64,000 nucleotides of DNA. Origin: Skeletonema tropicum (taxonomy: Eukaryota; Bacillariophyta; Thalassiosirophyceae; Thalassiosirales; Thalassiosiraceae). Of this stretch, positions 43,023 to 53,804 are shown one piece after another. The notes beneath the pieces are model-generated. The model searched no databases, was not told where the DNA came from, and saw nothing but the letters and a program-made list of their open reading frames with translations. Made by a program: the position numbers and the translations under genes. Every line of letters starts with the position of its first letter. Within the stretch, counting starts at the first letter, position 1. The stretch is taken from positions 1,116,001 to 1,180,000 of the forward strand of contig CM074144.1 in assembly GCA_037178625.1 (NCBI GenBank), given 5' to 3'.

Positions 43023-43204
43023 TAAGTAACTCGTGTTAATTGTACGCGTGGGCAGACCCGTCCATCCCACGCAAGAGATGTTGACCGGTATTTGCAAAAT
43101 CTCATTTCACGACTTTCACTTCAGGAATAGGCTGTCTTATTCCCACGCAAGAGATGTTGACCGGTATTTGCAAAATCTCATTTCACGACTTTCAATTACA
43201 TATA

Positions 43205-46200
43205 CAGCTGTTTTCACGGATTTTCGGATAGCCGTTCAAGTTTCGAATTCCTACGTATGTTAGGTACAAATGACGTAGTGAGTCTTATAAAAACCCATTG
43301 GGCCGATTTCTCCCAACTCACCCCTCAACAAGAGCCACTCCGCGCAAAAAGATGCCAACCATGGCCAAATTCCGGAGCGTACTACGCACAACAAGTTGGA
43401 TATTTGCTCAACCAAAAGGATAAATTAACCTCTCTTGCATGTCTAGATCCAAAATAGCCAATTAGGTTGACTAAAGATTGTAATCATGAACGATGGTAAT
43501 ACACTTTTTGAATACCTTTTCACACGGCTCATCAGTAAAAGTGACACTTATCGCGGCAGGTGGATTTGCGACCAGTCGTTGGTAGAGATATTGCACAGAC
43601 ACTATACGAATGTAGATAAAGACAATACCTTACGGAACAAACTCGTGCAGCGTCTGAACAAGGCAGCCGGACCTTTCAACAGCAGCAATGTACACAAGAT
43701 ATACCACAAAAATTTCACAACATCATGTCCATTCAATTCGTCATTACGCCGGATGGTGCACTATTACTACTTTGGAAAGGGAGAGAAAGTGCCCAACGAA
43801 CCAATACGCGCAGCAGAGTTATTGTGCACAGAAATAGAACATATACAGAGTTACAGTGCAACTAATAATCGGCAGCGATCTTGCAACAAGCCGGAGCAAG
43901 TATCATTTCCCGACGATGGATGCGCTGGTAAGAAGAAGAACAAAAATAATGAGAACAAACGTAAAGAAGCAACAAAATCATCAGCGGCTGCACCAATTAC
44001 TCCTACTCCACAAAAAAGAACAAGGCGCTCGCAACGACTAGTTGAGCAGCAGCAGAGCCCTCTCGTGCCATTCGTCACCAACGTGGGTAGATTAGAGGAT
44101 GAGAATAATCAAGTTGACGACGAAGATGAAGATGAAGACGACGACAATAACAACAGCAGTGGCGATATAGACGGGGATAACAGCAGCAACAACCAGACTC
44201 CGAATATTATATGGCAGTCACCTGAAGCAGCAGCTCTCTTCGGATTTGACGAAGGTGCCGATGTGTACAACGGACTAGTGCAATTGGTTGAATCACTTAC
44301 ACTGGTGGGGCAATCAGCAAATGGATACGAAGAAGCAGGCGTCATTGACTTGCACGAAGATAGTAAATTGACAAAGCATGCCTTATTTGACTTACGCAAT
44401 AAATGTTTATACCTCAGGGTTGCGTATTCAATAGCACTTGCCGAGTATCGAGTTGGGTTTCCATTCCAAGCTTGTTGCGACAAAGCGGCAAGGCTGCTCA
44501 ATGATTTAACACTGTTCAATGCAGCAACTGGTAGGACAATCATGAATTGGAACCGTATCTTCCGCGTTAATCATCAATTTCCAAACCCCAACCCCTACGT
44601 CGCCAATGGTATCAAACGAAAGCCTACACTATTTGAGGTATTTCCGACAGCAGCAGTAGATGTGTCAAACTTCATACTTGACCATCTGGAACATTTCAGC
44701 GTTGAATTGCTGAGGGAACATTTTAACACAACAATGATAAAGCAACTAAATGAAGAGGTGAAAACCAACATCAACTTTACCGAAGACTCAGAAGAATTTC
44801 AACTGGTTGACAGATATCTCAAAAATCCACCATCATACTCAACGGTTGGGAGGTGGGTCGGATACCTTGGTTTCAAACGAGAGGTGTCAAAGAAATGCTA
44901 CTACGTTGATGGCCATGAGTATGCCGAACAGATAGAGCATCGGTCTCGGTTAACAGACGAATATCTATCAGTGCTTGAACCACGATCTCATCGATGGGTT
45001 CATTTGTCACAGACCGAATTTGACGATTTGAAAACAGCGCTCGAAGATGACAAAGATGGCGAGAAGGCGAAGGACATGTTAGATAAGGTTGCTTATAAGT
45101 TCAAGGGAGTTGATGAAAAAGTATACTTTGAGTTTCATGTGGACAAACACGTGCGTCTGCAGAAGATTGCAAACGATAAGTATGGAGCATTTGGAGGAAG
45201 AGTAAGCATAAGAAAGAAAGCTGAAGACAAACCTGTCATCATCTTTGGCCAGGATGAGGCTATTTTTAATGCTTTTCTGTCGCGGACTCACCAGTGGGTT
45301 GATCCGAATGGAAGGAGGGCAATTATGCCGAAGACTGTTGGTGCTGGTATCATGATATCTGCGTTTCAATCGAGAGAATTGGGTTGGGGCATTCCTATCA
45401 CCGAAGATCAGCTGAAGGAGATTAATGCTGCTAGAGCCAATCAAGAATACTTCGACAAGGCAGCGGCAATTGCCGTAAATGGTAACACAAAAAAGCAACC
45501 ACTTGAATCGTCACCTGGGATTCTTAAGTTTGCATACGGGAAGAACGGGTACTGGACAGGGAACCACACGATCCTGCAAACGGAAGATATAATAGATTGC
45601 GTAAAAGTAATACTCGGAGATGAGTATGAATATGTCTTTCTTTTTGATTCGAGCAGTGGTCATGCAAAGAAGCGTGTTGACGGTCTTGATGCAAAGGAAA
45701 TGAACAAGAATTGGCACTCGACACCATCGCAAGCTAGGAACACCAAAATTGAACGGCAGGAGGAATTTGTCGGGCCATACTACGATGCATCCAATCCAGC
45801 AATGGTGACTATCGGTCAAGAACAAACGATGAACTTCACCAGTGAAGATGTCGGCCCATTTTGGCTGACAGCAGAGGAACGTGAAAGACAACGGCACGAC
45901 CGAGAGGTTGAAATACCAGAAGACAAGAGGAAAGAGCGACATAAGGTGAAGAAAGAGCTGATATCGGAGCTGATGGACACCGAGTGGGGGAAAAAGGAAG
46001 GAGAAATAAGGTTATGGAAGATGACACATGCTGAGCTAGCAAAAATGGCGCAAGCGTCTAGTATCGATATCAAAATAACACCTACCACCAAAATGATATA
46101 TGGATGGGAGGGCAAGGGTAAGGGACTTCTGCAGATTGCGTATGAACGTGGCTGGATCGATATAGCAACCTTCAGAAAGGGCAGCTACCAAGTGATGAAG

Positions 46201-47013
46201 TATGATGATGAGGGTAACTTGGTTCCTGAGCTTTCCCTCCGGCATTTGCTTGCAAACTGCACGGATTTTTTGTCTGAACAAAGCCAACTCGAATATGTTT
46301 GTGAATCTTTGGGAGTAAGAGCCTTGATTACAACAAAGTACCATGCTGAATACGCTGGTGAGGGTGTCGAATACTCTTGGGGATTCTCCAAAGCTCTCTA
46401 CCGAAGACATCCATTAGCTCAAAAGAAAACGACTGCTGATTTCCTTGCATTGGTCGACAAGTGTATTTCAAGAGAGGTTCTCACTGTGGATCTCATTCGT
46501 AAGTTCAGTGCCAGGGCAAGAGGTTACATGGAGACATATAAGATGTTGGAGATTGAGGCAAAGAATACCAAGGAGACAGAAGGTAATTCAAGTGAGGATG
46601 CACCCATTCCGCACAAGAGAATTGAAACGCTGAAGAAGGTTTTGAAATGTCATCGTGCTGCTATTGACTTTGACAAATCTTTCATTATGAAAACTGTCTA
46701 CGCAAAAGACTTTGATTTCAAGAATGATTTGCTCAAGAAGGAAGAGAAGCTCAACTTTAGTCTCAGAGTAAAACGAGAGAATACGAAGGTGGAAGCGACG
46801 GCAAAGAAGAAATAAACATAGGACAATGTTCATTTATGTCTCTTGGTGGAATATGGCATACGAGGCATTATTTACCATGGTCCGGTTGTTGTTCGCAATT
46901 GATAAAGACGGAACTTTTACGGGTAGAGTAGCTCCCCAGTTAAGGGGCTTTCAGTACGTTTGTACGTAGGAATAAAAATTCTGCGATTATCCGCCAAGAT
47001 TTGCTAACAGCTG
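43205..47013 (+). mobile_element. 3.8-kb DNA transposon with DDE transposase
   Basis: The boundaries come from comparison with the empty tandem unit: caattacata|ggaatatg at 42801-42818 is split here by 43203-47013. Ends read cagctgttttcacggatttt and, inverted, cagctgttagcaaatcttgg. The match is interrupted but extends to cggata and attcctacgta some 50 bp in. TA flanks both sides (43203-43204, 47014-47015), compatible with a TA target, although one extra TA is present on the left. It inserted into unit 2 of the Helitron upstream repeat. Confidence 0.85.
43486..46815 (+). CDS. DDE transposase (1109 aa)
   Basis: A single open frame. N-terminal ~1-270 is basic and acidic low complexity with a long Asp/Glu/Asn run. 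A helix-turn-helix-like part follows (~430-480, STVGRWVGYLGFKREVSKKC and YVDGHEY). The DDE core has D590 in IIFGQDEAIFNAF, D721 in YVFLFDSSSGHA, and E962 in KYHAEYAGEGVEYSWGF. The block order (YVDGHE, then LFD-x-S-x-x-H, then KYH-E-x-x-x-E-x-x-W) resembles a family of fungal genes of the IS630/Tc1-mariner-like DDE type that I know as hypothetical proteins; this link is from memory. The frame is intact with all three acidic residues, so the element may be active. Confidence 0.85.
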   Translation: MNDGNTLFEYLFTRLISKSDTYRGRWICDQSLVEILHRHYTNVDKDNTLRNKLVQRLNKAAGPFNSSNVHKIYHKNFTTSCPFNSSLRRMVHYYYFGKGEKVPNEPIRAAELLCTEIEHIQSYSATNNRQRSCNKPEQVSFPDDGCAGKKKNKNNENKRKEATKSSAAAPITPTPQKRTRRSQRLVEQQQSPLVPFVTNVGRLEDENNQVDDEDEDEDDDNNNSSGDIDGDNSSNNQTPNIIWQSPEAAALFGFDEGADVYNGLVQLVESLTLVGQSANGYEEAGVIDLHEDSKLTKHALFDLRNKCLYLRVAYSIALAEYRVGFPFQACCDKAARLLNDLTLFNAATGRTIMNWNRIFRVNHQFPNPNPYVANGIKRKPTLFEVFPTAAVDVSNFILDHLEHFSVELLREHFNTTMIKQLNEEVKTNINFTEDSEEFQLVDRYLKNPPSYSTVGRWVGYLGFKREVSKKCYYVDGHEYAEQIEHRSRLTDEYLSVLEPRSHRWVHLSQTEFDDLKTALEDDKDGEKAKDMLDKVAYKFKGVDEKVYFEFHVDKHVRLQKIANDKYGAFGGRVSIRKKAEDKPVIIFGQDEAIFNAFLSRTHQWVDPNGRRAIMPKTVGAGIMISAFQSRELGWGIPITEDQLKEINAARANQEYFDKAAAIAVNGNTKKQPLESSPGILKFAYGKNGYWTGNHTILQTEDIIDCVKVILGDEYEYVFLFDSSSGHAKKRVDGLDAKEMNKNWHSTPSQARNTKIERQEEFVGPYYDASNPAMVTIGQEQTMNFTSEDVGPFWLTAEERERQRHDREVEIPEDKRKERHKVKKELISELMDTEWGKKEGEIRLWKMTHAELAKMAQASSIDIKITPTTKMIYGWEGKGKGLLQIAYERGWIDIATFRKGSYQVMKYDDEGNLVPELSLRHLLANCTDFLSEQSQLEYVCESLGVRALITTKYHAEYAGEGVEYSWGFSKALYRRHPLAQKKTTADFLALVDKCISREVLTVDLIRKFSARARGYMETYKMLEIEAKNTKETEGNSSEDAPIPHKRIETLKKVLKCHRAAIDFDKSFIMKTVYAKDFDFKNDLLKKEEKLNFSLRVKRENTKVEATAKKK

Positions 47014-47226
47014 TAGGAATATGATGGCCTATTCCATCAGGACTAGTCCATCCTATTCCATCGAAAACCTAAAATTATTACGTTGGACAACTTCATAATT
47101 TAAAAAAAAATACAATAGAGAACTCAATAAGTATTAGAGGGTACTATTTCTTCATTGAAGGAATAATAATTCACCCGAGAGTCAACTTTGTGTGTCAAGA
47201 TAATCTTGGTGTATGTACCTGATGTC
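47014..47226. repeat. right part of 392-bp tandem unit 2
   Basis: It matches 42809-43022 with a few changes, for example one T less near 47031. It ends gtatgtacctgatgtc. The first Met codon of the Helitron frame lies inside it. Confidence 0.95.
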
Positions 47227-48862
47227 GACAAGCTATCCAGAGGAGACTAATGGAGCCGGTCATACTGCAGAGCTTGTACGGCAACGCAAGAATGCCTCTA
47301 TCAGCCCAGAGGAGAGGGCAGCTCAAAGGGCTAAGGCCGCCGCTAGAGTAAAGCTTTACCGTCAACGCAAGCATGCCTCGATGAGCGCAGAGGAGAGGGC
47401 AGCTCAGAAGGCAAAGAAGGCCGCTGCAGACAAGATCTATCGTCAACGCAAGAATGCCTCGATGAGCGCAGAGGAGAGGGCAGCTCAGAAGGCAAAAAAA
47501 ACCGCTGCGGTAAGGCTTTGCCGTCAACGCAAGATTGAGTCGATGAGCGCAGAGGAGAGGGCAGCTCAGAAGGCAAAAAAGACCGCTGCGGCAAGGCTTT
47601 GCCGTCAACGCAAGATTGAGTCGATGAGCGCAGAGGAGAGGGCAGCTCAGAAGGCAAAAAAGACCGCTGCGGCAAGGCTTTGCCGTCAACGCAAGATTGA
47701 GTCGATGAGCGCAGAGGAGAGGGCAGCTCAGAAGGCAAAAAAGACCGCTGCGGCAAGGCTTTACCGTCAACGAACGAATGCGATGAGCGCAGAGGGGAGC
47801 ATTGGAAAGAGTTGTGATTACGAGATCGTTGTTGACAGAACACATCCAGTCCAACAGGCACGCAATCATGACCAAAAGAAAATAATGAGAGTCGATAGCA
47901 ATCCAAATGCATTTCGCACTGCTGTCTGTGTACTATGCGATAGGCTAATAATTGGGTGTGAGGCTATCCACAAGATAACAGTTGATTCGCTTCGTTTTCA
48001 GAAAAATAGGATAAGCGTCAAATCCTATGAGGACTACCACCATGTCACGCTGAAAGATGAGCTTATTTCACAGCATGAAATCAAATGCCAAGAGCTCGAA
48101 GGCCTTCTGCTATCACCAAGAGCCAAGAAGACCAAGAACAAGAACGGATGTGTAGCATTTGAGGCATGCAGCCAATGTTACAGTGCGTGGCACAATGATA
48201 GCGATTCACCGCCCAAGTATGCCATCAGTAACGGCTTTGCCATCGGCCACATCCCCACGGATATCATTGCCAATGAGGAAATCACAGAGCAGATGTGTTC
48301 GCTATTAGCTCCTGTCCGCCCTTTTGCCTACATATTCGCGTATACAGCTGGTGCTCACAAAGCTATCCGTGGTCACTTTAGCTTTTTCGAGGTTGATCTT
48401 ACCCATACTGGTTCTGTAATGAATCACTTCTTGACAACAGGTGCAAACCCGCTTGTTTATGTCGTGTTATGTGGACGAATGACTCCGAAACAGAAGGAAA
48501 TAGTGAAAAAAAGAGCAAGGCTTGACACAGAGAAAATGATGGAAATATTAGAATGGTTCGTTAATGAGTCTGGCCACCCAGGATATGAAGGAGTTACCGC
48601 ACCATTACAGTGCCCTCAGCCCAACATTATCGTCGACGAAGAAACACCCAACAATACTGATCAAGAACATGATCCAGATCTAGAAGCAAAGTTTGCTGGA
48701 GCTTCGTTCCACTTTACCAGCATCCATGAGCCGCAAGATGATACAGGGGTTTACGAATCCAACCAGAAGTTTACCAAAGCTATGATTGATCGTACAATGC
48801 CAACACTTCTGGTTAGAATGCCACACCATTTCCCTGATTCTTTCAAAAGGCACTCAAAATAA
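47213..48862 (+). CDS. Helitron protein, N-terminal STPR/DUF6570-like part
   Basis: 549 codons. Residues ~22-195 are about six 27-aa units (RQRK-x-ESMSAEERAAQKAK...), like STPR repeats found in Helitron proteins. Then comes a CxxC (VCVLCDRLIIG), and a second Cys pair followed by FEACSQCYSAW and YAISNGFAIGHIP, which matches the DUF6570-type region that precedes the Helitron Rep domain. The frame stops at 48862 just after KRHSK. A one-base shift there (AAAA run) opens the next frame to 48980 (NNRERGGTREAPRTKTN...), which is the expected continuation. The frame is thus broken before the Rep domain. Confidence 0.8.
   Translation: MYLMSTSYPEETNGAGHTAELVRQRKNASISPEERAAQRAKAAARVKLYRQRKHASMSAEERAAQKAKKAAADKIYRQRKNASMSAEERAAQKAKKTAAVRLCRQRKIESMSAEERAAQKAKKTAAARLCRQRKIESMSAEERAAQKAKKTAAARLCRQRKIESMSAEERAAQKAKKTAAARLYRQRTNAMSAEGSIGKSCDYEIVVDRTHPVQQARNHDQKKIMRVDSNPNAFRTAVCVLCDRLIIGCEAIHKITVDSLRFQKNRISVKSYEDYHHVTLKDELISQHEIKCQELEGLLLSPRAKKTKNKNGCVAFEACSQCYSAWHNDSDSPPKYAISNGFAIGHIPTDIIANEEITEQMCSLLAPVRPFAYIFAYTAGAHKAIRGHFSFFEVDLTHTGSVMNHFLTTGANPLVYVVLCGRMTPKQKEIVKKRARLDTEKMMEILEWFVNESGHPGYEGVTAPLQCPQPNIIVDEETPNNTDQEHDPDLEAKFAGASFHFTSIHEPQDDTGVYESNQKFTKAMIDRTMPTLLVRMPHHFPDSFKRHSK
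47270..47795 (+). repeat. 81-bp coding repeats (STPR-like)
   Basis: About six consecutive 81-bp units start with cgtcaacgcaag. The three units at ~47523, 47604 and 47685 are almost identical at DNA level, showing recent unit expansion. Confidence 0.9.
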
Positions 48863-48967
48863 TCGCGAACGGGGAGGGACCCGTGAAGCGCCAAGAACAA
48901 AAACGAATACTCAAGAATCCAGGGTTGTTCACATTCGTTTTGAGAAATTGCGGGAAGCCCTTAAGTG

Positions 48968-49380
48968 TAGAAATCCTTAATTATTGCGGGAAGGAATTTT
49001 GTTAGGGTTAGTCATTGTTACATTTTGTTACACCAACATAACAGTGTTCGAATATCGTCACACAAATGTTACAGCGATTCTTTTGGCACCCTATCGATCG
49101 TTTCGAATCGTACAACTGACTCATTTGATCGAATAAGTAATGCTGCCCGCATAAGCTATGATACGGCTAGGCAATGCTCTAGAGAAAAGAATTTTATTAG
49201 CTGAAGTTAGTGAGTAGTGAGAAGAATCTGCCGCTGACCCCATCGCCTGCCTCACGCAGGCATGGGGTCGGCGTTCGAAAATCAAGATACCTGTGCCTTC
49301 CTGAGGTTGCTGCTCACTGTTCAGCCTCGGCTGCGTGCTGCGCCTATGTACAACTGCTTTATCTCTTCTCTTTTCCTCGC
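48968..49380. other. non-coding interruption between the two Helitron frames
   Basis: About 410 bp, AT-rich at the left, separate the DUF6570-like and Rep parts. They include a GC-rich perfect hairpin at 49236-49269 (gaccccat...atggggtc, with inner gcctgc/gcaggc). It may be an inserted short element, but I found no clear inverted ends or target duplication. Confidence 0.5.
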
Positions 49381-50871
49381 ACACGGTGCACCCTAGTCAA
49401 TGGTAGCAAGTATGCAGATCTTAGAGAACTTCTTCTCGAGAATATTGCGCCACTGCAATTTCCTTTTGGTCAAGGGGGGCCAAAGGCAAAGCGGAGGACT
49501 CACATATCTCCGGTGGAATGCTATCGTTACTACTGCCGACTCTCGCTTCCTCAATTCATGAGGGGGGACTTTCTCCTCTTGCTGAACCACATGTTCAATC
49601 GGCAGCGCAGTTACGAGACAGCCGTGGTCACTTGCAAATCCAGTTTATTCGGCCAGTCACTTGCGGAGAAGATGTCAAAACTCAAAATGAATGACCTCGA
49701 TCAGGCATTGTTTCAAAAACAAACCCGCCAAAGGGTAAATGGAACGGCTGGAGAATACATCAGGGCAGTGGAGGCAGCGTGCAAACCAGTCGGGTACACT
49801 GCTTTGAGTGCCAAACAAAATCGCCGCAAGCATTTCGCAATGGATAACTACTTCGGAGGCCATTCCATTTTCTTAACTACGACTCCATGTGATGAATGCA
49901 CCATCAGGGTCCAAGTCTTCGCCAACGCTGGCAAGGAGGTGGTGCTGCCAAATCTTGGTGTCTGGGATGACGAAGACCACTTGAAAGAATGTAGATTCAA
50001 CTTTGAGCTGAGAAAGGAGACCAGACGTCTGTATCCAGGGGCATGTTCTCTTGTTTACCAGCATTTGATGCAGATTATTACAGAATGTTTGATAGGTTGG
50101 GACCCAAAGAAACAAACAGGGCGACTAGGCGTGTTCGGAGTACCAATAGCGTACTCAAGAACTGACGAAGAGCAAGGCAGGAAGACACTTCATAGTCACT
50201 GGCAAATACGGGTAAAAGACTTCAACAAAATTAGAGATGCTCTATTTCATAGTGATGACAGAAAAAAGAAAGCCGCAAGGGATGCTCTCATATCATACAT
50301 TGACAAAGTTGTCTGTGCCAGCTATGGGACTGATTTTGTTGTGACTCACAATTGTGATGAAGATAGCCCTGTTACGATGCCTATGCACGAAATACTCCAG
50401 GAGGTAGAAGATAAGAATATCCTTCGCAAAGCACATCACCAGGATCATTGCCTTGATGTTAAGGGCAAAGTATTGGAATGCAAACAGTGTGGGAAAACAT
50501 TTTCGCCATCAGAGTGTATTAACATGGGTATTAGTCACTTACGTCAACAAACACTTCAAGATCATGCAGATAGCAGTAAAGAAGACGCACCAGACTCTTC
50601 AACAAACATGAAAAAGGAATGGCTCGATCAAGCAGCGATTCGCTACCCTTTTGATTTTGAAGAGGAAGGAAGTCCTACTGAAGCGCTGAAACAACAACAC
50701 ATCATAATGGATGCGGACGGAGACGGAGATGGAGCCAACGAACAAGAACAAGTAACTCATGAATGGCTACATGATAGAAACCTACGCAGGGACCTCCTGC
50801 ATCTTGTTTTTGACGAGCATGATTATACACATCGGGGAACATGTTTCAAGGGTGGGAAAGCAGAATGCAGA
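49381..50871 (+). CDS. Helitron Rep (HUH endonuclease) domain, truncated
   Basis: The frame 49210-50934 (574 codons) is Helitron-like from about LVNGSKYADLRELL. It shows FPFGQGGPKAKRR, a Cys cluster TTTPCDECTIR, the HUH motif LHSHWQI (H328 and H330 counted from 49210) and a YxxK (Y363, K366) of the catalytic Tyr region. It reaches a terminal Cys/His part (HRGTCFKGGKAEC), then at 50871 runs into segmental duplication copy 2. No SF1 helicase (Pif1-like) follows, so the protein cannot be a complete Rep-Hel. Rep would nick and join single-stranded DNA in rolling-circle transposition. Confidence 0.85.
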
Positions 50872-51422
50872 GGGCGTCGTGGGGGAGCGAATACAATACA
50901 ACCAACGCATCGACGGTCGAGAACACACTATTGAGAAGTCGTCTACTAAATATTATACTATAATTCAATGTTTAATTATAGTTGTGGGCGTACTAGTGTA
51001 GCGGCTGTCATGGTGGGGGATGTGTGGAGATTCGCCGATGTTGTTGCAAAAAAACAATTTTGTATACTATTCCTACGTAGGACAGCTGAATCGAATTCAT
51101 ACGTAAAGTATGGTCGACCATACTTTAAGTTGTATCGCGCAGGCCCCGCCCGAACGATAGGTGGAACGAAGGTGGAAGTTTTGGCGATGGAGTCTGTGTG
51201 AAGTGTCTCGGAAAGTCTCGGAAAGTCTCGGATTGTGTCTCGGAAAGTCTCGGAAAGTCTCGGATTGTGTCTCGGAGCGACATGGAGTGTCTCGGAGTGT
51301 CTCGGAGTGACATGGAGCGTGACGCTGGAGTACCATGGAGCGTTGTGGAGCGAGTGGAGTGACTCTGACCCGATCTTGCTGTTTCGAACCAGTAGTTTTG
51401 AGTACCGTTTATTCCTGTTCGT

Positions 51423-51665
51423 TCAGCTTGAACCAATGGTTTTAAATAATTTTTGACCGTCGAGTCTTGACATAGTCACTGGAGAGTAGCCCAATTTGGA
51501 TAGGCAATTACTGGCTTTCTCTATGCATTCATCGGGTGAACCCGTGAAATCATCAACAATAGAACCTGAAGCATCTGCAGGTGAGATAGTATGGTGATCA
51601 TCGGCCATGATAGTATTTTTTGTAGTGTAGTTGGAAATAATGATGTTGACCCCGCACGTAGCCAT
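51423..51665 (-). CDS. hypothetical ORF in the duplicated segment, copy 2 (80 aa)
   Basis: This is the same 80-codon frame as 36008-36250, with no difference seen. Not recognised. Confidence 0.3.
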   Translation of the reverse strand: MATCGVNIIISNYTTKNTIMADDHHTISPADASGSIVDDFTGSPDECIEKASNCLSKLGYSPVTMSRLDGQKLFKTIGSS

Positions 51666-52374
51666 GATGAGTGGTGAATGATGAATGATAGGATTTCGTC
51701 TGTCATCTACTGCACTTTTTCTCTAGAGAGAGCAGAATAACCAGAAATATCCATTCATAGACGGTGATCAGAAGAAGAAGGAATATGTAGCTGAAAAACA
51801 GTGGTAGAAAGAATATAAGTTGATGGAAATTTGCTAGGTAAGGAAATAATAAGTTGATGATGTGGAGAATAAAAGTCACTGCATCAAGTACAAAGGCCAT
51901 CAATCATTACTGCAACATAACATAACCTATTCTTAATGGTTTACATGAAAATCAGCTTCTAAATGATGCCCTGAGATCCAACATTTCTCTGACAGTAGCG
52001 TCTCCAACAACTCTGCGGATGAAAGTAAGCTGGGAGAAGACTCGCAGCGGCCTTTGGCTTTGCATCATCGCTGCATTCAGATCCGCCGTCACTGCCGTTG
52101 CCACTTGAAGTTTTTGTCATGGTTGCAGTACTGGGGAGGACTATTGGCTAGTCTCCATGCTTTATTCTTTCATGGTCATTCATCTCACAATTATCAAGTC
52201 GGAGCAGGCTTGTGGCTTTCCTTCCGGAATGAAGTGGGGAAGTCCGCTCTAAATTAGAGTTTCTCTTTTCTCTGGCATCCCTCGCGGGCAGCCCCGAAAA
52301 GTCATCCAGAATAAATGTGGCTGGACCGTTCAGATATCTTTCGGATATTTCGGCCACCCCCCAGGATATGTGGC

Positions 52375-52955
52375 CATGGGGTTAGTGGTGTCTCACGTGT
52401 ACCGCTTGAGCCTGCGGTAGCTTATGCTGGAGATATTGTAACATTGGCAGGAATACCAGAAACAATGAAGGTTGGAGATACGTTGACATCCACTGACAAT
52501 CAAGTTCCTAATGCAATTGACACTCCACCGTTGGCACCACCCACGTTGTCTTGTTTATTTGGGGCGAACAACGGCCCCCTTGCGGGCAGGGAAGGTACAA
52601 TTGTAGCGAGTAGTCGAGTTCGAGCACGTTTGATCAATGGAACGGACAACAATGTCACCCTTACAGTTGAACTTTGTGAAGCTGATGCAGAGAAAACTGT
52701 TGTATTTGGGTGTGGGGAGCTCCAGATTGGTATCCTTGTCGAGCAGATGAGGCGTGAAGGATATGAAATGATCATTACTCCGCCGCAGATCATAACTTCG
52801 ACATGTCCAACAACTGGTGAAAAGCTTGAACCGTACAAAGAAGTTGTGGTCGATGTCGACTCTGAGTACTCAGGAACAGTAGTAAATGCGTTGACTGGTT
52901 CACGAAAGGGTGTCTTGGTAGAGATGGTTGATGATGCTCAAGGGAAAGCGAGGCT
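52375..52955 (+). pseudogene. TypA/BipA fragment, copy 2
   Basis: Identical in translation to the fragment at 36960-37540 (frame 52315-53109). The same truncation and the same junction to antisense PABP sequence are present, so capture happened before the segmental duplication. Confidence 0.85.
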
Positions 52956-52959
52956 TAAG

Positions 52960-53155
52960 CATTGGACCACCCATGGGGCCTCTCATCATTCCCGGTTGGG
53001 GCATTTCCACGACCTCCACGGCCCTGGTTATGCTGATGAGCCTCCAACTGTGCCCTACGGACATGACGACGCTGCGCCAAGGCAACAAAGATGGGCTTTC
53101 CAGCAATAAGCTTTCCATTCATCTCATTCACTGCACGAGTCGCATCCTCCATCCT
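52960..53155 (-). pseudogene. PABP RRM4 fragment, copy 2
   Basis: Same piece as 37545-37740, with no translation difference. The frame lies in 52955-53197. Confidence 0.85.
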
Positions 53156-53385
53156 CAGGAGAAGAGTAGCAAACGAGTCCAAATCCACGAGACACACTTC
53201 AGATTTGCGTTGAGATTGGAAAGGATGGCGAGTGGTTGTGGATGGTAGCCTCCCCTTGATATGGCTACGCCTGTGCGGGCCAGGCCGTAGTCTACGTCGA
53301 TAGAGCGAAGAGTGGAGAAGGCATCAGCTGGTACTTGTGGAGATGATGACCTCTTCAACTGGATATCCTGTCGCAACCCAATCAT
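53155..53385 (-). pseudogene. YqgF/RuvX-like fragment, copy 2
   Basis: Same 76-codon frame as 37740-37970, including the [10 protein letters not shown] motif. It lacks the C-terminal half of the family. Confidence 0.7.
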
Positions 53386-53804
53386 CTTCTCTGTTGGTTA
53401 TTCTCTCGTCGTCTCATAAATCAGTTCATCACTGACGCAGTGGCAGATAGTAGTTGAAATGTCCAGAGTCTAGACCCTCATCCTCCTCTTCCTCGTGGAC
53501 AAAAAGAACTTCCAACGGGAAGTCTTCGTCGTATAGATCGGAGAATCAAAGATGTAGTGTCCATTGGTCTGGTCCTACAATCAGTATGGGAGGCAAGAGG
53601 AGGCTCAGTTAGGAGTTGATTTAATTTAGTATGCATCTACATCAAAAACGTCACATAAGTTCTTCGCTCTTCCAAAGAGAGAGGAACTTTTCGTATCAAT
53701 TAAGCAATAAGACACCTCTCCAAGAGGATAGTCTATTTGAGTGGTTGTCCAGTCAAGTCGCAGTGTCCCCAAGATAAAATCCCTGAGGAACTCTCTCTCT
53801 CTTT

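Noticed and set aside
42631..47226. The 392-bp direct repeats as LTRs of the enclosed element
   Set aside because: The transposon sits inside unit 2, not between two units. It encodes a DDE transposase without reverse transcriptase and has its own inverted ends.
47270..47795. Regular repeats as a CRISPR array
   Set aside because: Units are 81 bp, contiguous and coding, without unique spacers, in a eukaryotic genome. The 21-bp minisatellite and the TCTCGGA repeats likewise have no spacers.
47195..47912. Two long minus-strand Cys/Leu/Ser-rich repeat frames
   Set aside because: They are the antisense of the 81-bp STPR-coding repeats; a repeat whose length is a multiple of three opens several frames at once. 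The plus frame carries the known Helitron domains.
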